From Verticillium longisporum (lineage: Eukaryota; Ascomycota; Sordariomycetes; Glomerellales; Plectosphaerellaceae), in NCBI GenBank assembly GCA_019188255.1, contig JAETXT010000003.1, positions 6,448,001-6,512,000 of the forward strand: DNA of 64,000 nt. The letters run 5' to 3'. This document shows, in pieces, positions 31,178 to 46,295 of this stretch. How positions within the stretch are numbered: the first letter of the stretch is position 1; each line of letters starts with the position of its first letter. The translations under genes and the position numbers were made by a program. The notes under the pieces are model-generated. The model saw only the letters and a list, made by a program, of their open reading frames with translations, was not told the DNA's origin and ran no database searches.

Positions 31178-33765
31178 TTACTGCAAGAGATCAACATCTA
31201 ATCCAATCGAATGCATGAACAGATTGACGGTCCCAAGACGTTGAGAGGCCATGGCACCGGGGAGCGTCTTTGCATGCTCAACGGTACTGAGGACTCGATC
31301 CTTCACGGCAAGCACCAGACGCTGCTGCTGCTCGGGGTTGGCGCTGACGCCCATGGCCGCAAGAAGCTGCCACACTATGACATCCTCGCCAGCATTGACA
31401 TTGCCGGGGAACATGTGAGGAAGAGTCGGCTCAATGACGTTGAAGAAGCTGCCAAACACTTGATCCCTGCAAAAGTTTGTTAGCATATTGTCACAAGATC
31501 TGCGCAGATTCGACATACCACTCGTTCCATGCCTGAGGATTACCTCCACCAGCCTGCTTCAAGAGTTCGGCGCGGCTCAGCACAAGGGTGAGCATTGAGG
31601 TTCCAACGCGAGTCTTCGCGATGCTGTCGACATTCAGCTTGGAGGTGATGATGCTGAGGACGTCTGTGACAATATCGATCTGAGTGTCGTTGAAGTAGGC
31701 AAACAGGCTGGGCATGACGGCGAGAGAGAAGAGCTCGATATCCTCGCGCTTCTGGGCACTGAGGTTCTTCTCGCCGTGAGTGAGCTGCGCACCGTGGACG
31801 ACATCCAGAGAGTCCAGGTGGAAGATGATCATGGTAAGGATGGTCGTCCGCTGCTCGAAACTAATGTGACGGAAGACGCGGGAGAAAACCTTCTTGCCCT
31901 TGGGGAAAGACAGGAACGCGATAAATGGATGGACGGTCCCCTCACGAATAGGCTCATGCACCTTGAGTTCGCTCCAGAGCTTGGCATTGAGAGCTTGGGC
32001 CTGCTCTAGCCATTCCTGGTGTTTAACATGGAAGTCCTCGTCGTTTCCATCGTTGGGAGGAGGAGGAGCCTGGCGAGCATGGTCCTCCATTTGCATAATC
32101 ATGCTGTAGACACGCTCAACGTTCCTGAGAATAGCCTTACGGTCGAGGGCACCACCGCCGAGGGCGCGCTTTGCGTTGCTCGGCTTCTGAGTCTCACCCG
32201 AGCTCTCCGTTCGCTTGATGTTTAGGAGAGGCTTCGGCGTCTTAGAGTTGCTGAAGGAGATCTTGCCAAGGCTGCCAGCGATGACCAACTGAGGGTTCTT
32301 GGGCTTGTTCTTTGCCGCTTCAACAGCCCGCTGCACCTGTTGCTCCATTCGCTGCACATGGTTCTCAGCGGCACGACCCTGTCGACGCATCGCACCTTGG
32401 CGGCTGCCAGTCTGGAAGAGATAGGTTTGCGCAAAGTTGTTCAAGGGCTGGTTGGGGTTCTGACGTTGCCCACCGCGGATCTGGCTGAGAACCTGGTAGT
32501 AAAAATCCTCAGCAAGGGCACCCTCGTTCGCAATATCCGTGGGGTTTCCAGTTGCGGATACAAGCTGCTGGAGCTGAATACGAGTGATGAAGTTCTTGTC
32601 CTGCGGCGTCATGAGACCATTATCCTTGGACAGGAGCCAGATCTTGTGGTTACGTTTGGCTCGCTTAGTCTCTTGATCGAGGAATGCTGCCTTCTCCTCT
32701 TCAGACAAGTGAGCCAAGTGCTGCTGCTGGGCCTGGGCTTGCGCCTGGGTCTGAGCCTGTTGGCCGCGGCCCATGGGACCCTGAGTCCGATGCGTAGGGT
32801 GAGTGGGGCACCGATGCGGGCGGGGTCACCAGAAAGTCGGTTCGGGTTCTGGAGAATCTGGGTCGGGTGGACAGGCGGGGGCTGCTGCTGTTGCTGCCGA
32901 GCTTGCGGGCTCGGGGCGCTAGGGGTAGGCTGCTTTGACTGAGGGCGCTGGAGGATGGTAACAGGGTGGCTATGGCTGGGGTGGGCAGGAGACCGGGTAG
33001 CACGCTGCTGTTCGGCTGCAGAGTACGAATACTGGTGTTGAGCATGTTCAGAGTGTCCGTAGAAGTCGCTGTGATCGGCAACGTAGTGCTGCGGGTGGTG
33101 AATATTTTCGACACCAACGTGCTGCCCAGGCACTGTTGTTTGCTCGCGCATCGCCTTCTCAACCTCCTCCAGGCTCATGACCTTTCGTCCAGATGCTGGG
33201 ACAGGAGAAGGCTGATACGCCGGCTGTGGTGAGGGCGTGGGCGCGAACTTCTTGGCGGGCATTCCCCAAAGCGAGGCATCAACATGAAGATCGGGAATTG
33301 GCTCAGCTTCGCGATATTTCTCGTAGCCGGTTCGGGCAGGGGTGCCGTAAGATTGACTGGGCTGGCTAGAGTAGTAGATACCAGGTGCAATGGCGGACGA
33401 ATGGTAATCTGCAGGCGCCTGAGGTGCTCGAGGTGCAGGGCCTTGACGACTGAAAAGGACTTGTTCCTCCTCAATGGCATCGGACACCTTGGCAGTCTGA
33501 CCAAAAAGTCAAAATCCTTGCCAACGGAGGGCGCGCCCCCTGTTGGTGGGACCGCTGTCCTCAAGCCCCCGCCAAAGGTATCGTCGTTGAAGGCATCGCC
33601 ACTTTCGTCAAGCTGGTCACCTAGTCCGTCGTAGGTATCTTCGAAGTCCATAGCATCGTCATTGTCGCCGGTGCGATGAGACAAGCCGGCGAAGGGGTCG
33701 TGGGCCTGAGAAAAGCCCGGGGCCGCATTGTTGTGGCGCGTCGCATCGAAACCGAAGGAAGACAT
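31178..33765 (-). CDS. PAT1: Pat1 mRNA decapping activator / P-body scaffold; two frame breaks
   Basis: Links the Lsm1-7 ring, Dhh1 and the decapping enzyme on deadenylated mRNA in the cytoplasm. Starts at 33765 (MSSFGFDATRHNN); the last intron is 31518-31467, joining NEW to DQVFGSFFNVIEP. Predicted length is 845 residues. The acidic N-terminal region carries KDFDF-FGQTAKVSDAIEEEQ, the middle is Pro/Gln-rich, and the C-terminal alpha-helical domain (from about ILRNVERVYSMIMQMED to the end) is complete. Two single-base losses are needed: in a T run (plus-strand A5 at 33503-33507) within FDFFGQTA, and in a C run (plus-strand G4 at 32806-32809) before THRTQGPMGRGQQ. Both are homopolymers. With two added bases the total length is an exact codon multiple. 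Confidence 0.9.
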
Positions 33766-35302
33766 GATGGCTTTCTGTGTGATGTCTTTCGAGAGGAGGG
33801 GTAAAGTAGCACTATGACCGAACACGTCAGTGTGGGCTCTGTCTGAAAGCTTGCAAAACGATAGACAAGCAGCAGTACAGTAACTAAGCCTCGCCAGAAG
33901 CTGCAGTTTTCCCTGTGATGAATTCAAGGAAAGAAAAACGGGCTCTTTTGCCTCGAGAGATTGAAAGGTAGGAGGGCCGCCAATGACAGCTCTTGGAACC
34001 CCAAAGGCGTGTTACGAAACCAGCTCGCAACCTGAATGTTGGGAATAACAGCAAGCTGGGGGCAAGAGCCCATAGAGATAGGAAATATGCCGAGAAGGAA
34101 GGCAAGATACAGATGATGATGAAAGTACTTGTACTCACCACTAAGAGAATGAGGGGTCGGTGGTATTCGGCAGCACGGTTCTCAACCCTATCATGATGAT
34201 GTCGCAAGGTCGACTAGATCGAAGGCGCGAGGGATCTCGGCAGGGATCAGAGCTATTGCAAGCTAATCTGATCGCATTCGCAAAGCAATATGAATGGCGA
34301 GAGATCTCCCGAAGAAAATGCGCCGAAGCACCAAGGTCGGCTCGAGACAAGAAGTAGATTCAACGACGTTGATGCGTGCAGTCGATGCCAAAAACATGGT
34401 GATGCACCACATCGACGCCGACGAAGACGTGTGGTCCTGAGCCTCCGATCTTCTCCAGGGATCATCCGGACCAATCACAGAGCGGCAAACACCATGCCCG
34501 ACATCCACGGTTCCCATAGTCACGTGATAACAGGCTGAGGGGCGATTTTGTGCTCCCCCTGTCGTGGCATAGGTAGGTACAGCTGGTGCTTGCCAGTCAG
34601 GTATTTAGTCATTCCGAGCCAGCACATATTCACGACCGCTTGAGATAACTATTTTTACAGGCTTGCATAGCTCATTTGAGAGTCCATGAATACCTGGCGT
34701 CTGAGACGCTCAGGTACTATGATTCACTCTGTACTGAATCGGCATTGCCACTGTCAGACTCCCTTTGAGTTTGAGGTGTCGTCGTTTGTCGCAAGCGTCT
34801 TTAACGGCAGTTGATAACATAAGCGATGGTCGTCCAGCGTTCCACGTCAGCTCGTCCCAAAAGCCCCAGTGCCAGTACCGTCGGGATACAAGGAATACCC
34901 ACTGGCCATGTTCGTGCCCCCTAGATTGCCCCCACTCTCCCGAGCATCCCCCTATCATGCTCTTCCGCATTCCTGCATCCAGGTAAGGAGCGCGCGTTGT
35001 CAGAGACAGAAAAAGGTACTCGGCACAAGGCCTTCCTACCCCTGAATTCAAGTACCTACGTAATTAGCACGTACCATCGCCGGGCTGAACTTTCGTATTC
35101 GTCCACTGGTCCCTCGACTCGTCTCCCGTAAAGCCTAACTGGGTCGACCACTTTTCTCCGCCGTCTCCCCTACATCTCTAGGGAGGCCACCTGTATCATC
35201 CCATCGACTTTCGTTCTTTCCCTCCTTCAACAATCCATTCGAGATTGACCACTTTCTTCCTTTTAGGTTTCTTACCATTCGTTCGCGTTGAAGTCCGTCA
35301 TC
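33766..35302. promoter_or_regulatory. Divergent promoter region of PAT1 and the KRE2-type gene
   Basis: About 1.5 kb. It contains a CCAAT near 34472, a palindromic TCACGTGA at 34520-34527, and a strongly C/T-rich stretch (about 35,080-35,300) next to the mannosyltransferase start. No gene recognised. Confidence 0.45.
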
Positions 35303-36830
35303 ATGGTGGCAGGCTCAGCGCGCTACGTGCGATACATCCTCTTTGCCTTTTTCGTAAGTGCTCCCCGGATTGACAGAGCCGCTGCCACGCGTCTGTCAAT
35401 TCCATCACACGACAAGGAGAAGCGTGATGCGCGTGTCCTTGAGGCCAGCTCCATCGCTAACTACTCTTCCATAGGGCCTCGCCATCGTTTACTTCATTAC
35501 CCACTCGAGCTACGAGGGCGTTCGTCTCCAAGATGGCACCTTTTCCGGCACTGCGCCAGGAGGCGTCCAACCTGCAGCGCCTGCAGCTGGCGAGAAGCAG
35601 GACGCTGCCCCCGTTGCCGTGAAGCCTGCGACCCCGCCCGCTGAGCGACCGGCGATCGTCAACGACTACGATCCGAAGGAGTTCCCCATGGCTATGAGCC
35701 CCGGTGACCCTGGTTGGAACGACATTGTTGGCACTGCTCCTGGACCTCGTGTCAACGCCACCTTTGTGACCCTTGCGAGGAACAGCGATGTTTGGGACAT
35801 CGCTCGCTCCATTCGTCAGGTCGAGGACCGCTTCAACCGCCGCTACAACTACGACTGGGTCTTCCTGAACGACAAGCCTTTCGACGAGACCTTCAAGAAG
35901 GTCACGACATCGCTTGTTTCTGGAAAAACTCACTATGGCGAAATCCCCAAGGAGCACTGGTCTTTCCCTGAGTGGATCGACCAGGACAAGGCCAAGAAGG
36001 TGCGTGAGGACATGGCTCAGCGCAAGATCATCTACGGCGATTCCGTCAGCTACCGCCACATGTGCCGTTTCGAGTCTGGCTTCTTCTTCCGCCAGCCGCT
36101 CATGATGAACTACGAGTACTACTGGCGAGTTGAGCCCTCGATTGAGCTCTTCTGTGACATTCACTACGACCCCTTCCGCGTCATGAAGGAGAACAACCGC
36201 AAGTACAGCTTCGTCCTGAGTTTGTACGAGTACAAGGAGACCATTGCCACGTTGTGGGACTCGACCAAGAAGTTCATCAAGAACCACCCCGAATACATTG
36301 CCGCCGACAACTCCATGGGATTCCTGAGTGACGACAATGGCGACACCTACAACAACTGCCACTTCGTAAGTATTGACCAATCGTATGCTGTAAAAACTTC
36401 GTAATGCTAACCCGTTCACAGTGGTCCAACTTTGAGATTGGTAACCTGAACTGGCTTCGCTCTAAGGCCTACATTGACTACTTTGAGTCTCTGGACAAGG
36501 ACGGTGGTTTCTTCTACGAACGCTGGGGCGACGCCCCTGTCCACACCATCGCCGCTGGCATCATGCTTCCCAAGGACCAGATTCACTTCTTCAACGACAT
36601 TGCCTACTACCACGGTCCCTTCACTCACTGCCCCACTGGGGAGAAGACTCGCCAAGACCTCCGCTGTCACTGCAACCCCAAGGACAACTTTGACTGGAAG
36701 GGCTACTCTTGTAAGTGTCAACGTCAATCCGCCAATCGGGGTTGAATGCTAACAAAATGCAGGCACGAGCCGCTACTTCGATATCAATGGGATGACGAAG
36801 CCCGAGGGCTATGAGAACCAGAAGGATTAA
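35303..36830 (+). CDS. Golgi alpha-1,2-mannosyltransferase, Kre2/Mnt1 (GT15) family
   Basis: Adds alpha-1,2-linked mannose from GDP-mannose to O- and N-glycans in the Golgi. Four exons, 35303-35353, 35475-36365, 36422-36710 and 36763-36830, encode 432 residues. Residues about 9-25 form a signal anchor ([17 protein letters not shown]), followed by a Pro/Ala stem. The catalytic domain begins [20 protein letters not shown] and shows [36 protein letters not shown] and [15 protein letters not shown]. The [16 protein letters not shown] junction across intron 2 holds the proposed catalytic Glu. [19 protein letters not shown] and the Cys-rich C terminus are complete. The frame is intact. Confidence 0.95.
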
Positions 36831-37164
36831 GAAAATAGTGGCATATCGGGGAAATAGACTAGCTGTACGAAAGGTGCAAGATCATGATTTTGGGGCTTCA
36901 CCACCCAGACCTATTCACAAAGTGATGGGTTGAATCGGTGCGCGGATCAGGGGTGCTTTACCGTGGAACGGCGTCAAGGCTTCTTTTGCGGTTTTGGACA
37001 TTTGCTCGCTTGCCATTGCAACAAGAAAATGCCATTTGGGATCAATCAAGTATTCGCCATGCCACTTGTGAATTGTTTTACAATAAAGTACACACCGTTT
37101 TTAACAGCTCTCCGTCTTGGCAAGCAACAGCCGCTTGCCCCCTTGTACTATACCATCATGCAGT
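36831..37164. other. Convergent 3' region between the KRE2-type gene and mitochondrial uS12
   Basis: About 330 bases between two stop codons; nothing recognised. Confidence 0.45.
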
Positions 37165-37749
37165 TCAACCCACAACAGCCTTCTTTGGCCTAGCCGTGCC
37201 GTACTTACTGCGACTACTGACACGGTTTGCAACACCTCCAAGATCCAATGCGCCACGGATGAGGTGGTATCGCACACCCGGGCAATCCTGACTTCTTCCG
37301 CCTCGCACGAGAACAACGCTGTGCTGCTGAATGTTGTGTCCTTCGCCGGAGATGTAGGCGGTGACCTGTCGACCGTTCGAGAGACGCACACGAGCCGTCT
37401 TGCGTTGGCCCGAGTTGGGCTTCTTTGGACGCACAATGCCGACCTTGATGCATACGCCTTTGAGAGCGGGGGCTTCCACATCCGCGAGAGCGGGAGAGAC
37501 GGCGTGACGAGCGCGCTTGCCTTTGCGGCAACCCTATCATATGGGTCAGTCAATGTCGGAAAGATGAGGAATGGCGTTACGAACCCGCAGGACCTGCCCT
37601 ATCGTCGCATTCTGAACAGGTGTTGAGGAGAAAGCCCTGGCTTGGAAGGCCGGCCTGGCGAGGATCGAGATGGGAGAAATAGGTGCGACAAGCTGCGCCC
37701 TTCGCAGCGTTGGCGCCAAAAGCCGACTGAACAGGGAGCTCGCCATCAT
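37165..37749 (-). CDS. Mitochondrial ribosomal protein uS12m (S12)
   Basis: Decoding-centre protein of the mitochondrial small subunit. Exon 1 is 37749-37585, the intron 37584-37534 (GTTCGT...TAG), and exon 2 37533-37165, giving 177 residues. The first 45 residues are Arg/Ala/Ser-rich with a likely cleavage region ([10 protein letters not shown]), as in a mitochondrial presequence. The uS12 hallmarks are [12 protein letters not shown], the [19 protein letters not shown] loop, YISGEGHN and [21 protein letters not shown]. Canonical uS12 has PGEGHN; here the residue is Ser. The gene is divergent from the acyl-CoA dehydrogenase, another mitochondrial protein. Confidence 0.93.
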
Positions 37750-38211
37750 AGAGTGCTGGCAATGATGGATTGGGTGGCTCTCAATGGTTTGATGTGATGC
37801 TTTCGAGCTTCGCGCCTTCAGATCTCAATCCTCCAAATTGCAACATTACATAACCACACGTGACATGAGCTTCCTCAACTCCAGGCCGTCACATGTCGAG
37901 TCAGCAGCACCGTCATTCCCGGATAAACGCCGGACTTAGTGCCCAAGCTTGCCCAGCCGGCGGTACCATGGGGATGGATATCCTCGGCTGAAGACGATCG
38001 CCCCAAGGCATGGGGCGGCATTGAAGGGGCCCTCGGTGCTGGCGATGATCACCTAGACTTTGTCTCTCCATCCATCTTTCAGTGCTGTCTCGGCCACGAC
38101 CCAACTTTAGCACTTCACTTTGAACTCACCTTCCCCCCCAATCTCGGACCACTTGAGCAGCAAACTCAGATTCCCAACCCCCATCCTCATTCACAAGTAC
38201 CGGGGCTCACC
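37750..38211. promoter_or_regulatory. Bidirectional promoter of uS12m and acyl-CoA dehydrogenase
   Basis: About 460 bases between two divergent genes for mitochondrial proteins, with CACGTG at 37857-37862. Nothing else is recognised. Confidence 0.4.
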
Positions 38212-39658
38212 ATGTCTTCACTTACACGGGTTGTTCGCCCCGCCATGCGGAGGAGTCGCGGCGTCATGGCCATGGCCGCGGCGAAGAGTAACGCCCCAGC
38301 GAGGGCGGCGATGCCTTTCATCCAGCAGTAGGTCTTTGTCGTTTTCGATAGCTCAATTGTCAACTTACAACTGTGTAGGTCCTCAAAGCCCCTGTCCACG
38401 ACGTCACGTCGCCAGAATGCCGACACTCTCGACATAACCGACATTCCCCCCACTCCCATCACACACTTCTCCGAGCTGGAGCTCGCCATGGCCGAGTCTG
38501 TGAGCAAGTTTGCCAACGAGGTCATTGGCCCCAAGGTCCGTGAAATGGATGAGGCCGAGAAGATGGACCCCACCGTGGTCGAGCAGCTCTTTGAGCAGGG
38601 CCTCATGGGCATCGAGATCCCCGAGGAGTACGGCGGCACGGGCGCCAATTTCACGTCCGCCGTCATTGGCATCGAGGAGCTGGCCCGCGTGGATCCTAGT
38701 GTCAGCGTCATGGTCGATGTCCACAACACACTCGTCAACACGGCCATTATCAAGTACGGCTCACAGGCGCTGAAGAAGAAGTTCCTGCCCAAGCTGGCGA
38801 CGAACACTGTCGGCAGCTTCTGCCTCAGCGAGCCCGTCAGTGGCTCCGATGCTTTCGCCATGGCTACCAAGGCGACGGAGACGGCGGATGGCTACACCAT
38901 CAGTGGTGGCAAGATGTGGATCACCAACTCGATGGAGGCCGACTTCTTCATCGTCTTTACCAACCTGGACCACAGCAAGGGCTACAAGGGCATCACTGCG
39001 TTTGTCGTTGAGAAGGGCACCGAGGGCTTCTCCATTGCCAAGAAGGAGAAGAAGCTCGGTATCAAGGCCAGCAGCACCTGCGTCATCAACCTTGACGACG
39101 TGAAGATCCCCAAGGAGAACCTTCTTGGTGAGAAGGGACAGGGCTACAAGTATGCCATCAGCCTGCTCAACGAGGGCCGCATCGGCATTGCCGCGCAGAT
39201 GACCGGCCTGGCCCTTGGTTCGTGGGAGAACGCTGTCAAGTAAGTCCAGTCACCTTCGAGCAAGTGAGTGGGCTCAGTCTAACATGTGCAGGTACGTTTG
39301 GAACGACCGAAAGCAGTTTGGCAAGCTCGTCGGCGAGTTCCAGGGCATGCAGCACCAGATCGCGCAGTCTTATACCGAGATCGCCGCCGCCAGGTCCCTG
39401 GTCTACAACGCGGCCCGCAAGAAGGAGGCCGGTGAGGACTTTGTCATGGATGCTGCCATGGCCAAGCTCTATGCCTCGCAGGTCGCTGGACGTGTCAGCG
39501 GCCTCGCAATTGAGTGGATGGGTGGTATGGGTTTCGTGCGCGACGGCCCCGCGGAGAAGTTCTGGAGGGACAGCAAGATCGGCGCCATCTATGAGGGCAC
39601 GAGCAACATCCAGCTTAACACGATCGCCAAGCTGCTGCAGAAAGAGTACACTGCATGA
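38212..39658 (+). CDS. Mitochondrial acyl-CoA dehydrogenase, short/branched-chain type
   Basis: FAD enzyme that introduces the alpha-beta double bond in short or branched acyl-CoA (isoleucine/valine breakdown or beta-oxidation). Exons 38212-38327, 38379-39239 and 39292-39658 encode 447 residues. The N terminus is an Arg/Ala-rich mitochondrial presequence. Visible motifs are [30 protein letters not shown] (flavin/substrate loop), [32 protein letters not shown], and the catalytic Glu in [17 protein letters not shown]. This resembles ACADSB most closely; substrate length cannot be fixed from sequence alone. AATAAA-like signals lie just after the stop (about 39686). The frame is intact. Confidence 0.93.
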
Positions 39659-42006
39659 ACAGATGGCATTGTAAGGCATTAATAGAATAAAAGAAAATAT
39701 TGTTCAAACATCAATCTCAGGTCGCTGACTTGGCATTAAGGATTCAGTTCAGATAGGTAAGCGTAGACTCTAGGTGGTCCCAAATACGGCTAAGTCTGTC
39801 ATGGTCATGCCCTTGATCTGTGGGACTCGGGTTGTCAACTCCCTCTTCACATCATGTCTCTCAAATTGAATCAAAGACTGTAGCCTCAGCCGACACTCTG
39901 ATACTGGTTTTGACAGTAGGGCAAGGTGCGGCCAGCGTCTTCAGATTACGATCGACTGTCCTAGGTGATTCAAATTTGATGCCTAACCTTGGGCTGGGGG
40001 GCTTGGAAGTTGGAAAGCTAGACCCAAGAGCAGCACCTTTTTCAACCTGTTGGACTTGCTGATCACTTCAGCTCGTGAATACCATACCTAGGCGCAGCAA
40101 TAGGGTTCGCCTTTTGTGTGCTCGCTTTCCTTTATAACAGAGTAAGCTTAGCGAATCTAGGAGGGTTGTCCGTATAAATGCCAACTGCGACTTGAGAGTG
40201 CGCTATCTTCACTGGTGATCGACTGCTGGTCAACGATCCTTTGTCGATACGAGCTCAGGCACGAGGGATCTACATGCCCCGGAGGCCCTGTTGAGCAGCG
40301 TTCGGGTGGGCTCTTCGCTAAGCGGTTATGTACAGACAACGGAAATAAGATCGTCTACGCACCGGACTGTACAGGCTCGGGTGATGACGCGGCACCCATG
40401 CCTGTTCGTCTCTTTTCTGTCTGATTTGCAGTTGACCCGACATCGTATAAGTTCATGTGCGAGACCTGCACAAACGTAAAGGAAGGTGACCAAAATCACA
40501 GTGGCCTACCAAAGCTAGCGAACAGCTGTCATTATGGCGTAGGGCAATGTTCTGGAGCGTTCCTCCATCAATGTCCCTGCACATCCCTACCTAGTTGAAC
40601 TCTCGGCCTGGCTGGAATGTGGTTGGGGTGGACAACCCCCGACGTGTCCGACGTATGAAGATGATAGGCAGGCATGATATGTGACATGTGTGTGTCAGGC
40701 TGCGTAGGGCACAATCACACTCACCGCGACGCACATCAGGAAGGACAGACACAACTCTCGAAGCATCAGTGCCCCTCTTGTGGCGCGTTGCAGCTCTTCG
40801 CCTTGCATCTTGTGGTGGTGGTGGTATGTGCGGAGAGCCTTGAGGCCAGTCCTAGAGGGCGCTGAGTGGGTTTTCGTTGCTCTGGCGTGGGGACCTAGGA
40901 CTTTCGGTAGTCGGGCGGGCGCCTGTGCTGCGGTCGGATCAGTCGCCAATGACGACGCCAAGGACCAAGGTAGTCTGAGACAGTGAGTGTCCTACAAGAG
41001 TAAGAATCGGACAAGCCTCGGAAGGGCTTTATTTGTCAGGTTTGGCGAATATTCCGCATGCTGTGCAGTCAGTTATGCTTACCTACTAGGGGAACTGCAG
41101 TCGAGAGTGTTAGGTACCACATTGAAAGATGGCAAGGACGCAGCGAACAAGTCATCTGATATATCGCGGATACGTTGAAGAGGTGCTTTGGTTCGCGCCA
41201 TGCGTGGTGACCGAGCAGCCTCTGACGCCATTGCAAAGTGGAAGCCCACGGAGGACGCCTAAAGCAGGTATGAGCCAGGGAGGCCTTATAGCGGGCACGG
41301 ACGCTGTAAGGGACACCCAATCTGCCGAGCATCAGCGGCCAGTGCCCTACCGGGGATCAGTATCTTCAGCCCACCTTCGCAGAAGCAGGGCACGTCAGGC
41401 ATCGAAGAGCATGCCACCCCTGTACCTGCCCGAGGCAAGGCCTGTCTAGCTGCCAGGGCAAATTCCCATGTGTCCTTCTCATGGGCTCTGGCAAGTCAGT
41501 GGCCCCCCCCCTCCATGCCCATGCCCATCCCACCTCATCTGCAGCGCGAAACCAGACATGGGCCTGCCCACCCCGCTTTCCTCCTCCCGATCAATGAGCT
41601 ACGTTTATCCGACCTCCCCCCCTCTCTTGCATCTCGCACCACCAACACACGCAACATTTGTTGTGATCTGCCACACGGCTTCGACCTCACCTACTGTCTC
41701 GTGCTTCCAGCCTCCAGTAGCACGACTACGAGCCGGCCTCATTGCTGCTTTATTCGACATCCACAGCAGTATCACTTTCGACATATTACCCAGGACAACC
41801 CTGTCGAGGCAATAGTGGGACGGGGTGACGGCGTCGATGCGAGTTGATACACCAGACGAGCAAAACGCGCCAACAAACCCCTCGAACGACAGACATAGGC
41901 TGCACATAGACCTCGCAGCCCTGACCAGCTGAAGGCACTCATCCTTATCGACCTATCTCGACAGCTTTGACCCCGCGCGTGGCTACGCGCAACCCTTTTG
42001 CCCACC
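39659..42006. other. Long intergenic region between acyl-CoA dehydrogenase and PKC1
   Basis: About 2.35 kb. The last 550 bases are C/T-rich, with few A tracts, and read like the PKC1 promoter and leader. The rest holds only short overlapping frames with no recognisable domain. No repeat or RNA gene seen. Confidence 0.45.
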
Positions 42007-45826
<3,820 letters not shown>

Positions 45827-46295
45827 AGAATGCAGCGAGCGAGGATATGATAGATGACTAAAAGAGGGGATGGGGGCGGGCGGGCGCAAGGCGGGGTCTA
45901 GGGTCGACAAGAATCGACATCAGCAGCCGGATGATCATCCGGCTATGTTTCAGCGATGCCTCAGTTGAGGCTCATAGCCTCACCAAGTGAGTGTGGGAGA
46001 CCATGTTGGTTTTCTAAACTTTCAGCGATGCCGTCAGGCTCGGACGTCCTCGGCGCAAGCTCTGCCGGATGTCCTGTTTGAATCTGGTTGTGATGGAGGG
46101 TGGGCCATGACCGAAGGTCGCTGGCAGATCGCGGCATAGCGAATTGCACACCCGTTAATAAAGAGCGTTGCGGTTTCACGTAGTGGACAAGTGCGATGTG
46201 TGCTTCATGTGCCTTGCGAGGGTGTGCGTCTTGTGAGGATCTATTTTCTGTATACAAGGTATCTTACAGCATTTGTACAAGGTACGACGAGGCCC
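45827..46295. other. Convergent 3' region between PKC1 and SHE9
   Basis: About 470 bases; an inverted pair (GCCGGATGATCATCCGGC) near 45926-45943 could fold as a hairpin after the PKC1 stop. Nothing else recognised. Confidence 0.45.

Noticed and set aside
35457..36419. 320-codon minus-strand frame over the KRE2-type gene
   Set aside because: Val/Leu-rich antisense shadow spanning the intact mannosyltransferase.
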